A stretch of DNA of 64,000 bases from positions 1,736,001 through 1,800,000 of the forward strand of contig NZ_WKJO01000001.1 of the NCBI RefSeq assembly GCF_009674605.1, read 5' to 3'. Shown here piece after piece: positions 49,729-57,273 of the stretch. The notes under the pieces were generated by a model, which searched no databases, was not told the DNA's origin, and saw nothing but the letters and a program-made list of their open reading frames with translations. This DNA comes from Haloferax litoreum (GTDB lineage: Archaea; Halobacteriota; Halobacteria; Halobacteriales; Haloferacaceae). Both the position numbers and the translations under genes were made by a program. Position 1 is the stretch's first letter. Each line of letters opens with the position of its first letter.

Positions 49729-49834
49729 CCGAATCGTCCTCTAATCCACAATTTTACCAGTTACGAACCACTTTCCCTAATCTCGACCAGCGGCGGTGCT
49801 GTCGGTCACTTTGACAGGGATATCCGAGGCCGCC

Positions 49835-50905
49835 ATGAGAGGTACTGTCAAGCGCTTACGGCACGTACCGATTCTCATGGGGGACGCTTCGCTCATCGAG
49901 CGGGGGTTCGACGAACTCCCAGCGGAGATTGCACTACTCGATACACACGGTGACATCATCTACACCAATCGAGCGTGGCGAATGTTCGCCGAGACCAACG
50001 GGTACGTCGGTGACGTCGACGCGATTGGCGTCAATTACCTCGACGTCTGCGAGGCGGCGCGCGACGAGGACGAGACAGCAGGCCTCGTCGCCGACGGCAT
50101 CCGCGCTCTCCTCCGCGGGCAACAGGACCTGTTCGCCATCGAATACCCGTGTCACTCTCCGACGGTATACCGGTGGTTCATGATGCGGGCCGTTCCCTTC
50201 GATACGCCCCGACACGGGCGATTCGTCCTCGTCATGCACCTCGACATCACCGAGCGCCGACTCGCAGAGTTGCAAGTCAACGAGAAGAACCAGCACCTCG
50301 CGATGCTCGCACACGTCCTCTCGAAAGACCTCAAAGAACCACTCACGGCGGCAATCGAGAAGGCAGGGCGACTCGTGGCGAAAGACGCCCCCGACGCGTC
50401 GTCGCTCTCGAAGATACTCTCGCGCATCGACGCCATCATCGAACAGAGCGTCACGCTCGCCGACCAGGTGGCGACGCTGGAACTCGAACCGGTCGACTTC
50501 CGCGAGTACGTCGAAACCGAGTGGGAGGCCATCGGCAACGCGAGCGACATCGACTTTCGCGTGACGGGTGGTGGCGTCCTCGCCGCAGACGAACACCTCT
50601 TCGGACTCTTCCTCAGTTCGCTCTTCACGAACAACGTCCGACGAAGTTCTGTTCCGGGGTACCCCTCGCAAATCGTCGTGGGAGCGACCATCGACGGCTT
50701 CTACGTCGACGACGACGGCCCACGACCCACTGCCGAAGAACGCGCCGCGGCGACGGGACGAAACCAGTTGCTCGGGGTCGATTACGACTCGGTCGAACTC
50801 TCTGTCACCAAACGAATCGCCGACCTGCACGGGTGGGACCTCGACATCACCGAGTCAGAACTCGGCGGTGCCCGGTTCGAGGTCCGCGGCATCACGTGGC
50901 GGTGA
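49835..50905 (+). CDS. PAS-domain protein with degenerate histidine-kinase-like module
   Basis: A 356-residue signalling protein. Residues about 25-145 form a PAS domain (ELPAEIALLDTHGDIIYTNRAWRMF). The dimerisation region reads LAHVLSKDLKEPLTAAIEKA; in active kinases the H-box is S-H-D-L-R-x-P-L, and here S-K-D-L-K-E-P-L replaces the phosphoacceptor His by Lys. The ATPase-like part keeps an N-box (LFLSSLFTNNVR) and a G1-like DDDGPRP but its G2 loop is poor. It is probably a sensor without normal autophosphorylation. Three in-frame starts exist (GTG 49796, ATG 49835, ATG 49877); 49835 has GAGG six bases ahead. Confidence 0.8.
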   Translation: MRGTVKRLRHVPILMGDASLIERGFDELPAEIALLDTHGDIIYTNRAWRMFAETNGYVGDVDAIGVNYLDVCEAARDEDETAGLVADGIRALLRGQQDLFAIEYPCHSPTVYRWFMMRAVPFDTPRHGRFVLVMHLDITERRLAELQVNEKNQHLAMLAHVLSKDLKEPLTAAIEKAGRLVAKDAPDASSLSKILSRIDAIIEQSVTLADQVATLELEPVDFREYVETEWEAIGNASDIDFRVTGGGVLAADEHLFGLFLSSLFTNNVRRSSVPGYPSQIVVGATIDGFYVDDDGPRPTAEERAAATGRNQLLGVDYDSVELSVTKRIADLHGWDLDITESELGGARFEVRGITWR

Positions 50906-50940
50906 CCGCGTCGGTGTCGGTCCAAGTGGTGAGTCTGTGA

Positions 50941-51849
50941 CTACGAGAGGTCCGCTTCCATCACGAAGGTCGGTTGTTCCGCCACGTCGCTCCGCGCGAC
51001 AGAGACGTCTGAGACCCACTGGACGCCCTCGGGGACGAGGACGCGCGTTCGGTCGGCACCGACCGACGCCGCATCACGCCGAACAGCGTCTATCAGCGCA
51101 GTGCAGGCGTCTTCGTCGTTCCACGCGGCGACTGCGTACTCGGCCCACGTCACCTCGCCTTCGTCGTCGAGTTCCCGCGAGTACGTCCGATTGCGGTAGG
51201 TGAAGCCGCGGACTCGGTCGTCGCCGACGACGAACAGTCGGTCGTCTGCCGCCGCGTCGTGGAGTCTGGACCGGGTCAGTTCGGAGACGGCCCACGATTC
51301 GTTGGCGTCGAGAGCGAGCCCAGAGAGTTGGGTTCGCATCTCGCTGCCGGTCCAGAACGCCCACGCCGCGTCGGCGTCGTCGGTGACCGACAGAGCAGGT
51401 GTCGCGTCAGCATTCGGTTCGGGTGTCGCCCAGCGGAACTCCATTCCCGGGTCGAACCCGACGTGTCGGGCGTTGGCGAGACTGGGGACGTTCCACGAGA
51501 AAATCATGTTTCGCACCCGTTTCGCACCCTGGTCGCGCGCCCAGTCGAAGAGGGCGTGCGTGAGTTCGGTTGCGAGGCCTTGCTCGCGGTACTCCGGTGC
51601 GACGCGCATCCCTTGTGCCCACGCTTCGTACTCCGAGAGCATGACCATCTGCGCGATGGCCGCAACCTCGTCAGAGGGCGTCTCGTCACCCATGTCGACG
51701 AGGAGGGTCGCTTGCTCGTTCTCGCCCGGTTCTATCCACTCGTGGTAGATGTCGGGGATGTAGTCTGACCCGCCGCGGTCGGCCCACGTGTCGCGGGTGA
51801 AAGCGACGACAGCGTCGTAATCCTCGGGTCGCGCGGGTCGTATCTCCAT
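50941..51849 (-). CDS. GNAT acetyltransferase
   Basis: A 302-residue protein with two GNAT-like halves. The N-terminal one (about 1-150) is standard: MEIRPARPEDYDAVVAFTRDTWADRG and VAPEYREQGLATELTHALFDWARDQGA, with the acetyl-CoA loop R-E-Q-G-L-A. The C-terminal half (about 155-302) has a weaker GNAT-like pattern and no clear CoA loop. The ATG lies four bases behind the gatD stop on the same strand, so it is probably cotranscribed with gatD. The acceptor is unknown. Confidence 0.88.
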   Translation of the reverse strand: MEIRPARPEDYDAVVAFTRDTWADRGGSDYIPDIYHEWIEPGENEQATLLVDMGDETPSDEVAAIAQMVMLSEYEAWAQGMRVAPEYREQGLATELTHALFDWARDQGAKRVRNMIFSWNVPSLANARHVGFDPGMEFRWATPEPNADATPALSVTDDADAAWAFWTGSEMRTQLSGLALDANESWAVSELTRSRLHDAAADDRLFVVGDDRVRGFTYRNRTYSRELDDEGEVTWAEYAVAAWNDEDACTALIDAVRRDAASVGADRTRVLVPEGVQWVSDVSVARSDVAEQPTFVMEADLS

Positions 51850-51853
51850 CAGG

Positions 51854-53101
51854 TTACTCCCACGGGACCGAGCGCTCGGTCAGTTCGCCTTCGAGGTTCC
51901 GCCCCATGGCACCCGCCGGGTCCGAGTGGTTCGCGAGCGCCCACATGAGTTTCACCTTCGCGGTGCCGGGGAGGGTGTCACCTGCTTCGACGACGCCCGC
52001 GTCGAGGAGGTCACGACCAGTGTCGTAGACGCGGTCACAGACGCGGCCTTCGAGACACTGCGAGGTCATGACGACGACGGTGCCGTCCTCGACGAGTTCC
52101 TCGATTCGCGGGATGAGGTCGGTGTGGATGTGCCCGAGACCCGTGCCCTCGATGACGAGGCCCGCTTTGCCGTCGAGGTAGTCGAGGACGGCGGGGTCCA
52201 TCCCGGGCGTGAACTTCACGAGTTCGACGCCGGATTCGAGGCCAGCGTTGAGTGCGAGTTCCTGTTCGTCGCGAGCGGTGTAGTCGCGACGGAACGTGAC
52301 TTCTTCAGCCTCGTAGTCGACTTCGCCGAGCGGTTTCGCACCGATGGTCTGGAAGGCATCGCGACGCGAGGTGTGGTTCTTGCGGACGCGAGTCCCTTCG
52401 TGGAGGGCGCACACGTCGTCGGACTCGGAGCCGTGCATGCAAATCATGACCTCCGCGGCGTCGGCCTTGGCGGCCTCGACGGCGCAGACGGCGTTCATCA
52501 CGTTGTCGGAAGACGGCCGATCCGCCGAGCGTTGACTGCCCGTGAAGACGATGGGAACGGGGGTGTCGAGCATGAACGACATCGCCGACGCGGAGAACTG
52601 CATCGTGTCGGTTCCGTGCATGACGACGACGCCGTCGGCACCCGCCTCGATTTCCTCGGCGATGGCCTCCGCGAGGTCGACCCACACGTCGGTCGTCATG
52701 TTCTCGGAGAGGATGTTGGCGACGACCCGCCCGCGGTAGTTCGCGCGTCCGGCGAGGTCCGGCACGGCGCGAAGCACGTCTTCGGCGTCGAACTGCGCCG
52801 TCACGGCACCGGTTCGGTAGTCAACCGTCGATGCGATGGTCCCGCCGGTGGAGATGAGCGAGATAGTCGGGAGGTCTTCGTCGAACTCGATTTCGGAGGT
52901 TCCGTCGCTGTCGGACTGTGCGTCTTCGATGTCGTAGACGTCCGTCTCCAGTACGTCGACGTCCGCATCGTCGAGCTCGATGCCGACGTTGTAGCCGCCG
53001 TCGAGTTTGACGACGAGGTACTCGTCGGTCGAAGAGGGCATCAAGACACCTTCGTTCGTGACGCCCGCGTTGGTTACGCGGACGCGGTCCCCTGCGTTCA
53101 T
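51854..53101 (-). CDS. gatD: Glutamyl-tRNA(Gln) amidotransferase subunit D
   Basis: Asparaginase-like subunit of the archaeal GatDE complex; releases ammonia from glutamine to convert Glu-tRNA(Gln) to Gln-tRNA(Gln). It is 415 aa. The N-terminal domain (MNAGDRVRVTNAGVTNEGVL) resembles a beta barrel. The asparaginase domain has SLISTGGTIASTVDYRTGAV (about residues 82-100, first catalytic Thr), VVMHGTDTMQFSASAM (about 168, second Thr and Asp) and NHTSRRDAF (about 240). The start at 53101 is the conserved M-N-A-G-D; a longer in-frame ORF runs into the palindromic element at 53146. GatE is not in the window. Confidence 0.95.
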   Translation of the reverse strand: MNAGDRVRVTNAGVTNEGVLMPSSTDEYLVVKLDGGYNVGIELDDADVDVLETDVYDIEDAQSDSDGTSEIEFDEDLPTISLISTGGTIASTVDYRTGAVTAQFDAEDVLRAVPDLAGRANYRGRVVANILSENMTTDVWVDLAEAIAEEIEAGADGVVVMHGTDTMQFSASAMSFMLDTPVPIVFTGSQRSADRPSSDNVMNAVCAVEAAKADAAEVMICMHGSESDDVCALHEGTRVRKNHTSRRDAFQTIGAKPLGEVDYEAEEVTFRRDYTARDEQELALNAGLESGVELVKFTPGMDPAVLDYLDGKAGLVIEGTGLGHIHTDLIPRIEELVEDGTVVVMTSQCLEGRVCDRVYDTGRDLLDAGVVEAGDTLPGTAKVKLMWALANHSDPAGAMGRNLEGELTERSVPWE

Positions 53102-53145
53102 ATCGCGGGATACCGCGGGGTCAGACTTCAAACCCACCTTTTTAT

Positions 53146-53224
53146 CGGAGGGGTGGCTGAGCCACCCCTCCGACAAAAATCTGGAGGGAAAAAGGCCGAG
53201 AGGCTCGCGATGCTCGCCTCTCGG
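53146..53224 (-). repeat. Hairpin - double T-tract - hairpin element, copy 2
   Basis: Read on the minus strand: hairpin CCGAGAGGC/GCCTCTCGG (53196-53224), then CCTTTTT, TCCAGATTTTT, then a long hairpin with 13-base arms CGGAGGGGTGGCT/AGCCACCCCTCCG (53146-53172). Layout and central letters match copy 1 at 31458-31549, while the hairpin arms differ. It follows the lipoprotein gene (ends 53318) on that gene's strand and lies 45 bases ahead of gatD. The strong hairpins could stop transcription between these genes. Confidence 0.75.
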
Positions 53225-53317
53225 TGCGATTGCTGGTCAGGACAGCACGGGACGCACCCGCACAGCCACCCGTATAGTCTGCCCAGTGCTTTGATGGCCA
53301 AGACAGACCAATCGTTG

Positions 53318-53734
53318 CTATACTTCTACTGTCTCCTCGTCGACCTCGCCACTCGATTCGACTCGCAAAACCGTGGATTCGTAGTCTTGAATGGTGTCGC
53401 TGTAGGCTTCTTGCCCGTCTACGTACAGGGTGACGTCACAGGTTTCGGCGTCGGCCTCTCGTCTGAGTGTTTTCCCTTCACCCGGTCGTATCTCGAATTC
53501 TTCGTCTCGGCATCCCGCGTCCAACACAACCGCTCCAGAGAACGCTGGACTCACGAACACTCTCAGCATCTCAGAGCCCTCACACAGTTGGTACGGGCCG
53601 CATTCGTCTGTCGTCTCGGCGTCATCCTCGGAACGTCGAGTAGATGCATCACTCGTACAACCGGAGAGAGCGACGAGCGAGCCAGCAACCGCGAGAACCC
53701 GTCTGCGTTTCACACTGTTACAGTCGACTGACAT
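53318..53734 (-). CDS. Predicted lipoprotein of unknown function
   Basis: A 138-residue exported protein. The signal is MSVDCNSVKRRRVLAVAGSL with a twin- to triple-arginine stretch, then VALSGCTSD: L-S-G-C is a lipobox, so the mature protein probably begins at the Cys (about residue 27). The mature part is acidic, with a Cys pair (ECGPYQLCEG) and two more Cys (DAGCRDEE; ETCDV) that could form disulphides outside the cell. It looks like a small beta domain. Family not recognised. The start is set by the signal peptide; the longer in-frame ORF is antisense to the neighbour. The hairpin/T-tract element lies downstream. Confidence 0.78.
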   Translation of the reverse strand: MSVDCNSVKRRRVLAVAGSLVALSGCTSDASTRRSEDDAETTDECGPYQLCEGSEMLRVFVSPAFSGAVVLDAGCRDEEFEIRPGEGKTLRREADAETCDVTLYVDGQEAYSDTIQDYESTVLRVESSGEVDEETVEV

Positions 53735-53807
53735 ACTAAGTGTCTTGTGAGGGTTCACCAGCGCACACGGCACAAGAGCCATCACCGTCGCAGACAACCT
53801 AGCAGAC

Positions 53808-54299
53808 ATGCAACGGTCGGACCAAAAAGAGTCTGAGCGGTCCGTCGACGACATCTTCGCCGGGCTAAATCTCGACGAGGACGAATCGACGCCGACGAAG
53901 GACTCGAAACGCGGCGGTGGTCGTCTCGGTGGCCTGTTCTCCCTCCGGACGTTCCTCGTCGCTCTCGTGCTCTCCATCGGTGGCCTCCTCGTTGGTGGCG
54001 CAATCCCCATCGTCGGGTTCGTCGGCCGCTTCGTCGGCATCGCTGCGGTCGGATTCCTCCTCGGACTCGTCGGGTCGAAGCGACGATATGTCGAAGTCGG
54101 ACTCGCGGGCGCGATTGCCGCGGGCCTCGCGTTCGTCCTCTCGACGCTGTTCTCGGTGTTCGCGCCGTTCGCAGTCTCGCTCCTCGCGGACTATGGGCTC
54201 GCAATTGCGGGCGTGGGCGCGCTCAGCGGTGCCCTCGCTGGACTCGTCGGCCACTACTTCGGCCGTGATTTGAAAGACGGCCTGACGAGAGAGGTGTAG
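53808..54299 (+). CDS. Haloarchaeal membrane protein of unknown function
   Basis: A 163-residue protein with an acidic cytoplasmic N-terminus (MQRSDQKESERSVDDIFAG, then DEDESTPTKDSKRGGG) and four hydrophobic, glycine-rich segments from about residue 45 (LVALVLSIGGLLVGGAIPIV; GIAAVGFLLGLVG). The tail is YFGRDLKDGLTREV. It has the look of several haloarchaeal 'DUF' membrane proteins, but I cannot place it. Divergent from the lipoprotein gene. The DUF5518-like gene follows after 65 bases on the same strand. Confidence 0.72.
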   Translation: MQRSDQKESERSVDDIFAGLNLDEDESTPTKDSKRGGGRLGGLFSLRTFLVALVLSIGGLLVGGAIPIVGFVGRFVGIAAVGFLLGLVGSKRRYVEVGLAGAIAAGLAFVLSTLFSVFAPFAVSLLADYGLAIAGVGALSGALAGLVGHYFGRDLKDGLTREV

Positions 54300-54364
54300 C
54301 CGGGGCGTGGCGGTGATTACTTGACGATGGAAAACCATTTTTTCAGTGACAACAGTCGAGACTC

Positions 54365-54790
54365 ATGTTCGAGATTGGTCCCTCCCTAAAGAGGCTCCCC
54401 GATGCGTGGCGGTACGCGCTCGTCGGTGGCCTGCTTTCGCTCCCGTTTACAGTCGCCAGCTACGCGCAGACCCGTTCTGAGTTATCACTCTCGGCGGTAC
54501 TCGTCGGCGGATTCCTCGCCGGATACCTCGCAACGCGGCAGACGGGTGAGAGCACGGGTGTGGGTGTCCGTGCCGGCCTCGTCGGTGCCCTCCCGGTCCT
54601 CTGGATGCTCTCCGACATGTTCGGAACTATCCGCGTGCTACCGAACCCGGTGTGGTTTTCGGCAGTGCTCGTCGCCATCGCCCTCGTCGTGGCCGTGCTC
54701 GCCTTCGGACTAGCCGCGCTTGGTGGGATGGTCGGGTCGAGACTCGGGAGTTGGGTTGCCGGCGGCCCACAGACACCAGCACCTCGGTAA
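54365..54790 (+). CDS. DUF5518-like membrane protein
   Basis: A 141-residue protein with four hydrophobic segments. It starts MFEIGPSLKRLPDAWRYALVGG, has AVLVGGFLAGYLATRQTG (about residues 42-60) where relatives carry G-G-x-x-A-G-Y, and ends LAALGGMVGSRLGSWVAGG. That is the third DUF5518-like protein in the window (with 16512 and 42657). An AT-rich stretch, AAAACCATTTTTTCAG, about 27 bases upstream may hold the TATA. Function unknown. Confidence 0.75.
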   Translation: MFEIGPSLKRLPDAWRYALVGGLLSLPFTVASYAQTRSELSLSAVLVGGFLAGYLATRQTGESTGVGVRAGLVGALPVLWMLSDMFGTIRVLPNPVWFSAVLVAIALVVAVLAFGLAALGGMVGSRLGSWVAGGPQTPAPR

Positions 54791-54892
54791 CGCTCAGTTC
54801 GATTCGGTTGTCACGGTCAACCAAGCCAGTACGTTTAGGCCGGTGCAGGCTGAACGTGGGCTACGCCGATTCACCGTGCGAGGCACTTTTCT

Positions 54893-55696
54893 ATGACACC
54901 GATGGAACTCGACGACGTTCGCGTCGACGCGTACATGACGACTGGCGTGGATACCGTCTGCCCCGAGACGTGGGTGACTGATGTCGTCGACCAACTCAAG
55001 ACCGGGTCGCAGTACGGTGGTCTTCCGGTCGTCGACGGCGACGACCACCTCCTCGGGTTCGTCGGCGCAATCGACATCTTGGAAGTCCACGGCAGCGAGC
55101 AAGTGAAGTCGGTCATGAGTCGGAATCCCGTCGTCGTTCGTCCGGAGATGACGGTGAAGAACGCGGCCCGCGTCATCTTCCGCACTGGCCACCAGTTCCT
55201 CCCCGTTGTGGACGACGATGGGGTTCTCCTCGGTATGTTCTCGAACGGGGACGCCGTCAGGAGTCAAATCGAGCGCACGACGCCCTCGAAGGTGCAGAGT
55301 ACACGGGAGATGCTGGAACGCACCCACGGGATTTCGATTCGCGTCACCGAACGGGACGTGGCCGTCTCCTCGTTGATTCCGACGCAACGCGAAGTACACG
55401 GTGACGAACTCGAAGGTCGCACGTACGAACTCAAGAACGGCCTCGCAGAACCACTCATCGTCGTCTCCTACGGTTCTGAGACGCTCCTCGTCGACGGGCA
55501 CCACCGCGCACTCGCGGCCCGGCGACTGGACATCGAACGGATGGCCGCGCACGTACTCACGGTCTCACCGGAGGAAGTCGGACAACTGGGCCTCCGACGA
55601 ATCGCTCGCCTCGGCGGACTCGACTCCCTCGCGGACGTCGAAGTCAACGACTACGTACAACACCCGCTCATCGAGAAGACGGAGTCTGCCCGGTAG
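54893..55696 (+). CDS. Two-CBS-domain protein fused to a ParB/sulfiredoxin-like domain
   Basis: A 267-residue fusion. Residues about 1-125 contain two CBS motifs (VDAYMTTGVDTVCPETWVTDVV, then VMSRNPVVVRPEMTVKNAAR), usually binding adenine nucleotides. Residues about 135-250 form a ParB-N-like domain: GISIRVTERDVAVSSLIPTQ, NGLAEPLIVVSYG and LLVDGHHRALAARRLD, which has the D-G-H-H-R motif (G-x-H-R of ParB/sulfiredoxin). ParB domains hydrolyse CTP or ATP, and some act as kinases. The CBS part may sense energy state. Start at 54893 or the in-frame ATG 54902. Confidence 0.85.
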   Translation: MTPMELDDVRVDAYMTTGVDTVCPETWVTDVVDQLKTGSQYGGLPVVDGDDHLLGFVGAIDILEVHGSEQVKSVMSRNPVVVRPEMTVKNAARVIFRTGHQFLPVVDDDGVLLGMFSNGDAVRSQIERTTPSKVQSTREMLERTHGISIRVTERDVAVSSLIPTQREVHGDELEGRTYELKNGLAEPLIVVSYGSETLLVDGHHRALAARRLDIERMAAHVLTVSPEEVGQLGLRRIARLGGLDSLADVEVNDYVQHPLIEKTESAR

Positions 55697-55711
55697 GAGC
55701 GACGCGCCGAC

Positions 55712-56365
55712 TCAGTTGATTTCCCAGCCGTCACCGTTGTAGACGACGAGTCCACCCTCGGCGAGACGCTGGAGTGCCGCGTCGACCATGCCGGGGTCGG
55801 CGTTCACGTCCTTCGCAACGTCTCTGACGGTGTCGGCACCGTTCGCGAGGGACGCGAGAATCTCGGCGTAGAACCGACTGTCGGCGTCGACGCCGAGGCG
55901 TTCGTTGATTCGGTCGAGGACGTCGGTCAAGCGACCCTGGACCCACCGCTGGGCGAGTGAGAGTTCGTTGTCGAGTTCCTGTAACTTGCCGAGTTCGCGC
56001 GCGAGGTCGACGACGTCGTTCGTCTCGGTGTTCTCTACGTCGAGCGTGACGTGTGGACATCGACCGGCCATGTCGAGACTCGGACTCGGTGGGTAGGCGC
56101 TCTTCGCGCCGAACCCGTACGGTGAGACGTTCACCTCGAGTCGGAGGTTTCGCGAGATGTGGAAGTACTTTCGTCGCTGGTCGTCGGTCCGTGACTCGAT
56201 GAGGCCCGCGTCTTCCAACTTTCGAAGGTGGTCGATGACGGCCTTTGGGCTGACGCCGAGGTACTCGCTTATCTCGGTGACGTAGCAGGGTTTCTGCGAA
56301 AGTAACCGCAAGATTCGACGGCGGTTTTCGTTCCCGAGTAGGTCTAGCAGTACCGCGGAGTCCAT
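55712..56365 (-). CDS. ArsR-like winged-helix transcriptional regulator with C-terminal extension
   Basis: A 217-residue regulator. The N-terminal winged helix reads LLDLLGNENRRRILRLLSQKP, then VTEISEYLGVSPKAVIDHLRK (about 29-50, the recognition helix) and a wing GLIESRTDDQRRKYFHIS. Residues 85-217 form a mainly helical part (VDLARELGKLQELDNELSLAQRW) and end with a second helix-turn-helix-like segment (TVRDVAKDVNADPGMVDAALQRL). This is an archaeal family with two wHTH segments. It lies between convergent or divergent metabolic genes without an obvious target. Confidence 0.87.
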   Translation of the reverse strand: MDSAVLLDLLGNENRRRILRLLSQKPCYVTEISEYLGVSPKAVIDHLRKLEDAGLIESRTDDQRRKYFHISRNLRLEVNVSPYGFGAKSAYPPSPSLDMAGRCPHVTLDVENTETNDVVDLARELGKLQELDNELSLAQRWVQGRLTDVLDRINERLGVDADSRFYAEILASLANGADTVRDVAKDVNADPGMVDAALQRLAEGGLVVYNGDGWEIN

Positions 56366-56457
56366 TACGTATCCACATAGTCTACGGGTAGGCAAAAGCC
56401 TGACTCATGTGGAACGTGACGCCGTAATGCGATTAGTGATTCCTCCGCACGGTTGGG

Positions 56458-57126
56458 TCAGGAGGCCGACGGTGGGAGACGTTCGAACGCTCGGTCGGCG
56501 AGGAACACCGCGAAGAACGACAGACCGACGGTGATGACTGCGAGCAGGACGCCAGCCTCGTACTTCAGCGGCGGATAGTAGCCGAACCCGTAGTCGAACA
56601 CGTCGTTGACGAGTGCGAGTGCGAGGGCGAATCCGAGCGCACCTTTCGTCGTCGCACCGTAGCGTGGGACGAGATACGCCGCGACGAGAAATCCGAGGTG
56701 GGTGAGCATGATTCCCCAGTAGTCCCAGAGCGCCGCACCGGAAAAGCCGACGTAGAGGTCGGGACGGAGGTTCAGTGCGACGGCGGTCCAGATACCGTAC
56801 TTGACCAACCAGACGAACGCGAGCGTGTGGAGGTACGCGAGCGGTCGATTGACGGGCGCGTCGGCGACGCGGCGGCCGAGGTTCGGGAGCAACGTCGCGG
56901 CTGACAGCGTCATCAACGCGAGGGCCGCCGGCGAGTCGCCGAACAGCGGGTAGAGGAACGTCGGGATGTCGGCGAGCGAAGGGTCGGAGTGGACGTAGAA
57001 ACTCACGCCGACGAGGAACGCCGAGGCGTTGAGGGCGAGGAAGACGACGAGACTGGGGCCGTTTCCGAGGTAGTACTCGACCCACTCGTCGACGGCCTCG
57101 TCGAGGTCGAAATCGCGCAGACGCAT
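56458..57126 (-). CDS. DUF1405 family membrane protein
   Basis: A 222-residue integral membrane protein of about six helices. LGNGPSLVVFLALNASAFLVGVSFYV (about residues 21-46), FLYPLFGDSPAALALMTLSA (about 58-77) and YGFGYYPPLKYEAGVLLAVI are typical of the DUF1405 family. Function is unknown. The ATG at 57126 is chosen; a longer ORF upstream starts with TTG and is compositionally poor. It diverges from gpmI across about 147 bases. Confidence 0.85.
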   Translation of the reverse strand: MRLRDFDLDEAVDEWVEYYLGNGPSLVVFLALNASAFLVGVSFYVHSDPSLADIPTFLYPLFGDSPAALALMTLSAATLLPNLGRRVADAPVNRPLAYLHTLAFVWLVKYGIWTAVALNLRPDLYVGFSGAALWDYWGIMLTHLGFLVAAYLVPRYGATTKGALGFALALALVNDVFDYGFGYYPPLKYEAGVLLAVITVGLSFFAVFLADRAFERLPPSAS

Positions 57127-57273
57127 CGCCGATGTGGACGGTGCGCCGGAAGAAAAGGCCGTCGGGGACGACCTGGAGGAGTCGCCGTCGAACGAGTGGC
57201 CGTCCGAGTCGAACGGGCGGCCGTCGCTGCCGAGAACAAAGGACAATTACCCCGCGGTGCCGAATCGCCGCGT

